A DNA stretch of 7,281 nt from NCBI GenBank assembly GCA_020859875.1, contig JAJBVJ010000125.1:1-7281 (forward strand). Reading direction: 5' to 3'. Origin of the DNA: Rikenellaceae bacterium. Lineage in GTDB: Bacteria; Bacteroidota; Bacteroidia; Bacteroidales; Rikenellaceae. The notes below the pieces were generated by a model that searched no databases, was not told the DNA's origin, and worked only from the letters and a program-made list of their open reading frames with translations. Both the position numbers and the translations under genes were made by a program. This document shows, one piece after another, positions 1-5,523 of the stretch (positions within the stretch are counted from its first letter, which is position 1; every line of letters starts with the position of its first letter).

Positions 1-65
1 GGTGCGCGCCTGGAAAGTGCGTATACCCCAAAAGGGTATCGTGGGTTCGAATCCCGCTTTCTCCG
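1..65 (+). tRNA. tRNA-Ser (anticodon GGA), 5' end cut by the window
   Basis: This is the 3' part of a class II tRNA. A 5-bp anticodon stem (5-9 with 17-21, one G-U pair) encloses the seven-base loop CTGGAAA at 10-16, giving anticodon GGA at 12-14, which reads serine UCC/UCU codons. A long variable arm follows, with ATACCC (23-28) paired to GGGTAT (34-39). The T arm is GTGGG (41-45) / TTCGAAT loop (46-52) / CCCGC (53-57). The 3' acceptor strand is 58-64 and the discriminator base is G65, as expected for serine. The next bases are CAA, so CCA is not encoded and must be added enzymatically. The 5' acceptor strand and most of the D arm lie before base 1. Confidence 0.93.
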
Positions 66-137
66 CAAGCCAAGTTATCAACACGTAACAGAGAAAAACA
101 GATTAAAAAGTACTAATCACAATTTCAATCACTAACT

Positions 138-929
138 ATGAAAAAAATTCTTTTGTTTTTGTCAGTAGCCGGCATGCTTAGTTTCGGTGCTGTTAATGTC
201 AATGCTCAGGACGAGGCGGCAGAGGCTCCCCAGGCCGAAACGGTAGTGGAAGATTCCGCTGCTACGGCTCTCAACCCTGAGACCGATGTTGAAGGCGAGC
301 CTTTGCATCAGGTTATCAAACAAAAATTCCTCGAAGGTGGTGTGGGCTGGATGACTCCGGTGCTATTGTGTCTTATCTTCGGCCTGGCAATAGTTATAGA
401 GCGCGTTATTTATCTCAATCTTGCGACCACCAATACACGCAAACTCATCAACAACGTAGAGGAAGCCCTCAATAACGGCGGCATCGAAGCTGCCAAAGAC
501 GTATGCCGCAATACCCGCGGCCCGGTTGCAAGTATTTTCTACCAGGGTCTCGAACGTTACGACGAAGGTCTCGACGTGGTTGAAAAATCGGTTGTTTCTT
601 ACGGTTCTGTTCAAATGGGGCAGATGGAAAGCGGTCTTACCTGGATCAGCCTCTTTATCGCTATCGCTCCTATGTTAGGGTTCATGGGTACCGTAGTAGG
701 TATGATCGGTGCGTTCGACGCCATTCAGGCGGCCGGTGACATCAGCCCGACCCTCGTGGCCGGCGGTATCAAAGTTGCTCTTTTGACCACACTGGCCGGT
801 CTTATCGTTGCTGTTATCCTCCAGCTGTTCTATAACTATATCCTGTCCAAGATAGACGGACTCGTTATCGCAATGGAAGACAGCTCGATCACTCTTGTCG
901 ATATACTTACCAGGTACAGCAAAAAGTAA
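138..929 (+). CDS. exbB: MotA/TolQ/ExbB proton channel family protein
   Basis: This is the ExbB/TolQ-type inner-membrane channel subunit. With ExbD it uses the proton motive force to power TonB-dependent uptake or a Tol-like system. Residues 1-24 look like a signal peptide (MKK, hydrophobic core, likely cut near NAQ-D). An acidic Ala/Glu-rich periplasmic stretch of about 35 residues follows. Three membrane segments lie near 70-92, 168-192 and 206-232, with a large cytoplasmic domain (about 95-165) between the first two. Family motifs are APMLGFMGTVVGMIGAF (177-193) and GGIKVALLTTLAGL (209-222). The length of 263 aa is slightly above the 244 aa of E. coli ExbB because of the N-terminal extension. 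The ATG follows an A/T-rich leader without a Shine-Dalgarno sequence. It is the first gene of a four-gene operon, and the next start is 9 bases after its stop. Assignment to ExbB rather than TolQ is by context (two ExbD genes, no Tol genes in view). Confidence 0.93.
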   Translation: MKKILLFLSVAGMLSFGAVNVNAQDEAAEAPQAETVVEDSAATALNPETDVEGEPLHQVIKQKFLEGGVGWMTPVLLCLIFGLAIVIERVIYLNLATTNTRKLINNVEEALNNGGIEAAKDVCRNTRGPVASIFYQGLERYDEGLDVVEKSVVSYGSVQMGQMESGLTWISLFIAIAPMLGFMGTVVGMIGAFDAIQAAGDISPTLVAGGIKVALLTTLAGLIVAVILQLFYNYILSKIDGLVIAMEDSSITLVDILTRYSKK

Positions 930-938
930 TCTCCCACA

Positions 939-1346
939 ATGAAAAAAATACTTTCGTTAATTAAATACGTGCTTCTGGCGATATCGGTCGTGGCCCTTAT
1001 CTTCGTTTTCGTTCGGGGAGAAGGCGGCGTGCCCATGATATTGAACTGGGCGTACGTATTGTTCATAATTGCCGTAGCTATTACCATACTGTTCCCGCTG
1101 TTCAACATAGCGACCAATCCCAGGGGTGCCATGCGTTCCCTGATCGGCTTGCTGGTGGTGGTTGTGGTTCTGGGTATAGCATACGCGATGTCGAGCACGG
1201 AGCCCGTAACAAATTCGGCCGGCGGTTTTTTCACGAATCCCACCGAGCTTAAAATTTCCGATACGGGGCTCATTACTACTTACATCGCTCTTGGAGTCGC
1301 CTTCCTTGTGGTAATTTTCGGCGAGATCCGGAACAGTTTTAAATAG
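939..1346 (+). CDS. Small four-helix inner-membrane protein of unknown function in the exbB-exbD operon
   Basis: I do not recognise a named family for this 135-residue protein. It has four predicted membrane segments, near residues 7-26, 33-56, 68-84 and 110-128. A basic loop (NPRGAMR, 60-66) lies between helices 2 and 3, and a polar loop (about 85-108) between helices 3 and 4. No catalytic motif is visible. It starts 9 bases after exbB and ends 18 bases before the first exbD, so it is almost certainly co-transcribed. Its first codons (ATGAAAAAAAT) match those of exbB. From memory, small membrane proteins of this kind sit between exbB and exbD in other Bacteroidota, which suggests an accessory or assembly subunit of the motor. 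That role is inferred from position only. The coding call is firm: the helical pattern fits a real membrane protein and it fills the gap between two clear genes. Confidence 0.85.
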   Translation: MKKILSLIKYVLLAISVVALIFVFVRGEGGVPMILNWAYVLFIIAVAITILFPLFNIATNPRGAMRSLIGLLVVVVVLGIAYAMSSTEPVTNSAGGFFTNPTELKISDTGLITTYIALGVAFLVVIFGEIRNSFK

Positions 1347-1364
1347 ATACATTAAGACCATTAT

Positions 1365-1955
1365 ATGGCAAGTAAAAGACAAGTACAGGAAGTAAATGCA
1401 GGTTCGATGGCCGACATCGCTTTCCTTCTGCTTATCTTTTTCCTCGTCGCCACAACGATGAACGTAGATACTGGTATCCAGAGGATCCTGCCCCAGTGGG
1501 AGGGAAAAAAGGAACAGATTGAAATAAAAGAGCGTGATATTCTGCTCGTATTTGTCAATAGGTTCAACCAGGTCAGCGTACAGCGTCCTAATTCAGGAGG
1601 CGAGGTAATAGATATTTCGCAGTTGAAAGACCGGGCCAAGGACTTCTTACTGAATGTTCACGATTTGGAAGACCTTCCCGAAAAGAAGCCGACCATGATC
1701 GACGGCTTAGGCGAGTATATGGTAAGCCAGGGTGTTATTTCATTGCAAAATGACCGCAGGACAAACTATGAAACATACATAGCTGTTCAGAACGAACTTA
1801 CCCGGGCCATCAATGAAATACGCGAAGAGGTTGCCGACAGCCGGTTCGGGAAAGGATTTTTCGAACTCACGGAGGAGCAGCGCCAGGCCATAACCAAAGC
1901 TGTTCCCACGAAAATTTCCGAAGCAGAACCGCGTAACATAGAGGGAGGAAGATAG
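1365..1955 (+). CDS. exbD: ExbD/TolR family biopolymer transport protein (first copy)
   Basis: This is an ExbD-type subunit with one N-terminal membrane helix and a periplasmic domain. The helix spans about residues 15-34 (SMADIAFLLLIFFLVATTM) and carries the family's conserved membrane aspartate as Asp17, which is expected to be protonated inside the ExbB pentamer. A short basic cytoplasmic tail precedes it. At 196 aa it is clearly longer than E. coli ExbD (141 aa). The extra material appears to lie in the middle of the periplasmic domain (about 95-160), and the later part (about 130-160) is charged and probably helical. The gene follows the four-helix protein by 18 bases and ends one base before the second exbD. 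The ATG places the basic segment and helix in the expected order. Confidence 0.92.
   Translation: MASKRQVQEVNAGSMADIAFLLLIFFLVATTMNVDTGIQRILPQWEGKKEQIEIKERDILLVFVNRFNQVSVQRPNSGGEVIDISQLKDRAKDFLLNVHDLEDLPEKKPTMIDGLGEYMVSQGVISLQNDRRTNYETYIAVQNELTRAINEIREEVADSRFGKGFFELTEEQRQAITKAVPTKISEAEPRNIEGGR
1941..1950 (+). promoter_or_regulatory. Shine-Dalgarno-like purine tract before the second exbD
   Basis: GAGGGAGGAA ends six bases before the ATG at 1957 and contains GGAGG. It is the only good Shine-Dalgarno-like match that I see ahead of a start in this window. It also encodes the last residues (EGGR) of the upstream ExbD, so it may be there for coding reasons. Bacteroidota generally depend little on Shine-Dalgarno pairing, so its effect is uncertain. 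Confidence 0.4.
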
Positions 1956-1956
1956 T

Positions 1957-2421
1957 ATGGCAGTAATGAAGAAAAAGGGAGGCAAGCAACTCGGTGCGAT
2001 ATCCACCGCATCACTCCCCGACGTTATTTTTATGATCCTTTTCTTCTTTATGATCTCTACGACCATGAGGGAACAGGATTTGCTCGTACAATTCCAGCTT
2101 CCCGATGCTACCGAAGTCCAGAAGCTCGAGAAGAAACAGCTCGTAAGCTATATACAGATTGGGGAACCGACCAATGCTCTAAAGCCATATTTCGGTACCG
2201 CTACCCGTATACAGCTAAACGACAGCTATCGAACGATCGACGATATCCGCGACTTCATCGCCTCGGAAAGGAATAAACTATCAGAAGTAGACCGTGCTGC
2301 GATGACCGTTTCGATAAAAGCAGACAAAAATACCTTTATGGGTCTGATTACGGACATCAAGCAGGAGCTTCGAAAAGCTAATGCCCTAAAAATAAGCTAC
2401 GCTGCAAACCGCACACTTTAG
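1957..2421 (+). CDS. exbD: ExbD/TolR family biopolymer transport protein (second copy)
   Basis: This is a second, non-identical ExbD-type subunit of 154 aa, close to the usual family length. A lysine-rich cytoplasmic tail (MKKKGGK) precedes a membrane helix at about residues 20-38 (SLPDVIFMILFFFMISTTM) with the conserved aspartate at Asp22. The periplasmic domain ends with a recognisable ExbD segment, VSIKADKNTFMGLITDIKQE (about 118-137). It shares the membrane-helix pattern with the first copy but little else, and lacks the extended middle region, so the two are diverged paralogues and probably not interchangeable. The start codon is one base after the upstream stop. It is the last gene of the operon, followed by a strong hairpin. 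No tonB gene follows. Confidence 0.92.
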   Translation: MAVMKKKGGKQLGAISTASLPDVIFMILFFFMISTTMREQDLLVQFQLPDATEVQKLEKKQLVSYIQIGEPTNALKPYFGTATRIQLNDSYRTIDDIRDFIASERNKLSEVDRAAMTVSIKADKNTFMGLITDIKQELRKANALKISYAANRTL

Positions 2422-2440
2422 GGCACCAGTTTTAAACGAT

Positions 2441-2477
2441 AATAATAAGGCCGCATCCAAGATGCGGCCTTATTATT
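2441..2477. terminator. Bidirectional intrinsic terminator between convergent operons
   Basis: This is a perfect inverted repeat: AATAATAAGGCCGCATC (2441-2457), loop CAA (2458-2460), GATGCGGCCTTATTATT (2461-2477). The GC-rich core of the 17-bp stem is GGCCGCATC. The outer A/T-rich arms supply a U-rich 3' side on either strand. It begins 20 bases after the exbD stop (2421) and lies 74 bases past the MBOAT stop on the opposite strand (2551), so it is placed to end both transcripts. Confidence 0.88.
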
Positions 2478-2550
2478 TGTGGATGATGTTCGTTCTTTGC
2501 CCGTATTGGATACACCGTAACACCTCCGAGACCGTGTGCCGTGTACCCTA
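2478..2550. other. Short gap between terminator and MBOAT gene
   Basis: I see no gene, repeat or second hairpin in these 73 bases. They would form the 3' untranslated end of the minus-strand operon transcript. Confidence 0.6.
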
Positions 2551-4107
2551 TCAGAACTGGAAATAAATGAAGGGCTGAATGTCGGACGATTTGACCTGCA
2601 TAACTATCCAGATGACAAGTATTAGCAGCAACGCAACTGTCCAGAGGGGAAGGCTCGCTACTTTACGGGTAGCCGTTTTCTCGAGCTTTTGAGAAGAGAA
2701 ATGAAGCAGGTAGCCCAGCGCTATAAGGAAGAAAACTCCCGCATATCCCCGTATTACCTCGGGAATTACCTGCCAGTGGAAACTGCCGAAAATGCGGGTG
2801 ATTACCGTATAGGCGGTATCCATGTCGGGCGCCCGAAAGAATATCCAGCCGAAACAAACAAGGTTGAACGTAATGATTATTCCCAATATCCTGCGCATCC
2901 GCCCCATCTCCCTGCCCTCTGGTTTGAGGGATGGAAAGATTCCCATTAAAAATTTATGGATTGCGAGGGCCCCGCCGTGCAGAGCGCCCCAGAGCACGAA
3001 CCGCATGGCCGCGCCGTGCCACAGGCCGCCCAGGAGCATGGTAATAATCAGGTTTATATATGTTCTTATCTTCCCCTTGCGGTTCCCCCCCAGGGAGATA
3101 TAAAGATAATCTTTTAGCCAGCTCGATAGCGAAATATGCCACCTGCGCCAGAACTCCGTAATGGTGGCGGACTTATATGGGGAATCGAAGTTGCGGTTGA
3201 ACCTGAATCCCAATACGAGTGCTATCCCGATAGCCATATCCGAATAGCCCGAGAAGTCGCAATATATCTGCATCGCGTATCCGTACACCCCCATAAGGTT
3301 TTCGAAGCCGCTGTAAAGGGAAGGGGCATCGAATATCCGGTCGACGAAATTTAGGCTTATATAGTCCGAAATAACCGCCTTTTTAAAGAGCCCGGTGATA
3401 ACGAGGAACATCCCGGTTCCGAACATTTCGCGCGTTACAACAAGCGGATTTTGACGGATCTGGGGAATGAAGTCCCGGGCCCTGACTATGGGCCCTGCAA
3501 CGAGCTGAGGGAAGAAAGAGAGGAAAAAAGCATAATCGAGCCAGCATCCGAGAGGCTCGATCCTGCGGCGGTATATATCCACGGTATAACTTATCGACTG
3601 AAAAACGAAGAACGAGATACCGACCGGGAGGAATATATTTTTAAAATCGAGGAATCCCGCCCCGAAAATATCGTTTGCAAGGCCTACAAAGAAATTGGTA
3701 TATTTAAAATACCCCAACAGGCTCAGATCGAGAATGATGCTGAGTGCAAGCAGCACTTTACGGCTTTTCTGCTTTTCCGATTCCGCAATCCATTTACCGA
3801 TGAAAAAATCGGTGACCGCCACAAGCAATACAAGTAGGAAATACCATTGGCTCGACTTGTAATAAAAGTAAAGGGAGAACAACAACACATAGACTATCCG
3901 CGACAGGGGTTTTTTTCGGAGAGCGCCGTAGAAGAGTGCGAAAAGCGAAAAAACGAAGAGAAACAACCCGCTGCTGAATATCATGGGCGACGAAGGGTCG
4001 TATGCAAAAAGCAATTTGCACTTATCCCATATAGACGCAATGTCGAGTCCCGGAACCATATCCGTGAATGTTCGGGTTGTAGAATATGTCGAAAACCGTT
4101 CCAGCAT
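2551..4107 (-). CDS. MBOAT family membrane O-acyltransferase (AlgI/PatA/DltB-like)
   Basis: This multi-pass inner-membrane enzyme probably moves acetyl or another acyl group across the membrane to O-acylate a surface glycan. In AlgI, PatA and DltB this role is paired with SGNH-type or related partners. About 11-13 membrane segments are visible from residue 42 to the end. Hallmarks are EFWRRWHISLSSWLKDYLYI (318-337), LGGNR (339-343) and LLGGLWHGA (358-366). The conserved histidines are His324 and His364; the latter fits the catalytic histidine of the family. The protein ends with IYFQF. The 518-aa length is normal for the AlgI-like branch. The ATG abuts the TAA of the upstream SGNH gene with no gap, which suggests translational coupling. 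Met17 is an alternative start, because the first 16 residues are polar and not membrane-like. The acceptor polymer cannot be told from the sequence. Confidence 0.94.
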   Translation of the reverse strand: MLERFSTYSTTRTFTDMVPGLDIASIWDKCKLLFAYDPSSPMIFSSGLFLFVFSLFALFYGALRKKPLSRIVYVLLFSLYFYYKSSQWYFLLVLLVAVTDFFIGKWIAESEKQKSRKVLLALSIILDLSLLGYFKYTNFFVGLANDIFGAGFLDFKNIFLPVGISFFVFQSISYTVDIYRRRIEPLGCWLDYAFFLSFFPQLVAGPIVRARDFIPQIRQNPLVVTREMFGTGMFLVITGLFKKAVISDYISLNFVDRIFDAPSLYSGFENLMGVYGYAMQIYCDFSGYSDMAIGIALVLGFRFNRNFDSPYKSATITEFWRRWHISLSSWLKDYLYISLGGNRKGKIRTYINLIITMLLGGLWHGAAMRFVLWGALHGGALAIHKFLMGIFPSLKPEGREMGRMRRILGIIITFNLVCFGWIFFRAPDMDTAYTVITRIFGSFHWQVIPEVIRGYAGVFFLIALGYLLHFSSQKLEKTATRKVASLPLWTVALLLILVIWIVMQVKSSDIQPFIYFQF

Positions 4108-5523
4108 TTATCCCGGCGAGCTTACCGCCGTCGTTATATCCATTGCCGCAAACTTTAAAAATGCGGTATTGTGGTTTGTATTGTCGCGTCCTTTATATTT
4201 TATCTCCGCAGAAATGGCCGCAGGCGGAGTAAAGCAATTGTAATACTTTATCAGTGCGTCGTACATCATGTCACCGACCAGACGGTATCCCTCTTCGGTG
4301 AGGTGGATCCGGTCGCGCCCCGAGAGTTTCATCTCGAACCATTTTTCTATTATTCCCTTCCCGCCGGCCGCACTGTAAAAATCCCACGTGGCAAAGCCGT
4401 ACCGCGACGCGGCCTGCCGTATCACTGCGGCCGCATCCTCTATATTCGGATTGGGTGCGTACTTACTTCCGGAGGCTCTTTGTCCGCTTTCACGCGGTGT
4501 AGTGACCAGAACGGGAACGCCCCGGTAATTCTCTTCGATGGAATCGAAGAACCGTTCTACTACCTTTGTCAGGTTGTCACTACGGTAGTTCCGGCCATAA
4601 CAGTTGTTAGTTCCCAGCGATACGATTATAAGGTCGGGGAACAACTGGCCGGCACCGCCTTCCGGGATGGTGGTATAGCGCTCGAAGTGTTCAAATGCGG
4701 CACCGTTGGCTCCGATACTGTGGTATGTAACTCCCGAACCGCCATGCAATATAAAACCGTAGTATAAAGGTAGGGGGCTATCCACCCCGGGAACATATTT
4801 CGCCTCGAGAACAAGGGTGTCGACCCGCCGGCTTAGGTAGTATGTCGTATTCTCTTCCGTATCGCCCATTACACACTGGGTGTCGAGCAGCAGGGATGCG
4901 TCGGGGCCGAGAGGGGCTGCATCCGGGTGGTGTATGACGGTAACGGCATCGAATCCATCCCGCGCCCATATCTCAACCCGGGGGTATCCATAGTCGAACA
5001 GGATGCCGGTCCCTGTATAGGAAAGTTTTTGCCGGGAGTCATTGGAAGTGACACGGAAACCCTTGTAACTGTTTGTAGTACGGATATAATAATCGCTCGG
5101 TTCGTTAGTCCCGGTCAGCCGGTGGGGTAGGATCGAACCCCGTCCCCCGCAGCCGAAATCGCGTGCGAAATGGTCTCGCATACGGCCGTCCCAAAAACCT
5201 GCCTGTACATGCGAATCCCCTACATGCACTATGTTCACCGAACCGTTGTATACTCCCGATCGGAGAGCCTGTAATTTTTCGATAAAAGACGCAAGATTTC
5301 CCGTCTCGTCGATAATAATATTGCGATCGTGATCCACGAGCCCGTGGAGCCGGGGGTTGAACACTACCTGCGGGATTTCATTTTTTTGCCGGGAGGGTGT
5401 GGTTTCTGTTCCCGATCCTTTTCCGTCCGCCGCCCGGATAGCGGGTGAAATACCGCCGACCCATACCGCCGCCGTTGTGAGTGCGCAAATCCAAACAAGT
5501 ATGCTGCGTTTTTTAATTGCCAT
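4108..5523 (-). CDS. Secreted SGNH/GDSL-type hydrolase or O-acetyltransferase-like protein
   Basis: This 471-aa protein has the SGNH esterase fold. I chose the ATG at 5521-5523 because it gives a clean signal peptide: basic MAIKKR, a hydrophobic core at about 7-24, then AIRA/A with likely cleavage near residue 31, so it should be periplasmic or surface-exposed. Block I is VHVGDSHVQAG (about 99-109), with catalytic Ser104. Block II is SIGANGAAF (about 269-277). Block III is SLGTNN (302-307). Block V is DRIHL (404-408), giving Asp404 and His407 of the triad. About 165 residues between blocks I and II are beta-rich and look like an inserted carbohydrate-binding-type domain. The start overlaps the upstream SGNH gene by 11 bases, and its stop directly abuts the MBOAT start. 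By analogy with PatB or AlgJ/AlgX it may transfer or remove acetyl groups on the glycan served by the MBOAT. Direction of reaction and substrate are inferred. Confidence 0.88.
   Translation of the reverse strand: MAIKKRSILVWICALTTAAVWVGGISPAIRAADGKGSGTETTPSRQKNEIPQVVFNPRLHGLVDHDRNIIIDETGNLASFIEKLQALRSGVYNGSVNIVHVGDSHVQAGFWDGRMRDHFARDFGCGGRGSILPHRLTGTNEPSDYYIRTTNSYKGFRVTSNDSRQKLSYTGTGILFDYGYPRVEIWARDGFDAVTVIHHPDAAPLGPDASLLLDTQCVMGDTEENTTYYLSRRVDTLVLEAKYVPGVDSPLPLYYGFILHGGSGVTYHSIGANGAAFEHFERYTTIPEGGAGQLFPDLIIVSLGTNNCYGRNYRSDNLTKVVERFFDSIEENYRGVPVLVTTPRESGQRASGSKYAPNPNIEDAAAVIRQAASRYGFATWDFYSAAGGKGIIEKWFEMKLSGRDRIHLTEEGYRLVGDMMYDALIKYYNCFTPPAAISAEIKYKGRDNTNHNTAFLKFAAMDITTAVSSPG
5513..5523 (-). 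other. 11-bp gene overlap suggesting translational coupling
   Basis: On the minus strand the sequence is ATGGCAATTAA. It contains the start codon of the second SGNH gene and the TAA stop of the first. With the TAA/ATG abutment at 4105-4110, it means all three genes of the operon can be read by re-initiating ribosomes at near-constant ratios. Confidence 0.8.

Noticed and set aside
1..65. tRNA-Ser as an integration site for a mobile element
   Set aside because: tRNA 3' ends are common attachment sites, but no repeat of the tRNA end, integrase or other mobile gene is present in the window.
66..137. Promoter for the exbB operon between the tRNA and exbB
   Set aside because: No match to the Bacteroidota TTTG / TAnnTTTG promoter pattern could be found in these 72 bases. 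The operon might be read through from the tRNA or use a weak site, but I cannot point to one.
836..1382. Minus-strand open frames opposite the four-helix protein
   Set aside because: They overlap the exbB-exbD operon on the opposite strand. The + strand frame has clear membrane helices and operon spacing, whereas the minus frames do not resemble proteins.
3451..4243. Charged + strand open frames opposite the MBOAT gene
   Set aside because: They are antisense to well-conserved MBOAT sequence. Their high charge is a by-product of reading hydrophobic codons in reverse.
4171..4767. 198-codon open frame on the + strand
   Set aside because: It lies wholly antisense to the second SGNH gene, which has all its catalytic blocks. 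The + strand product shows no recognisable domain.
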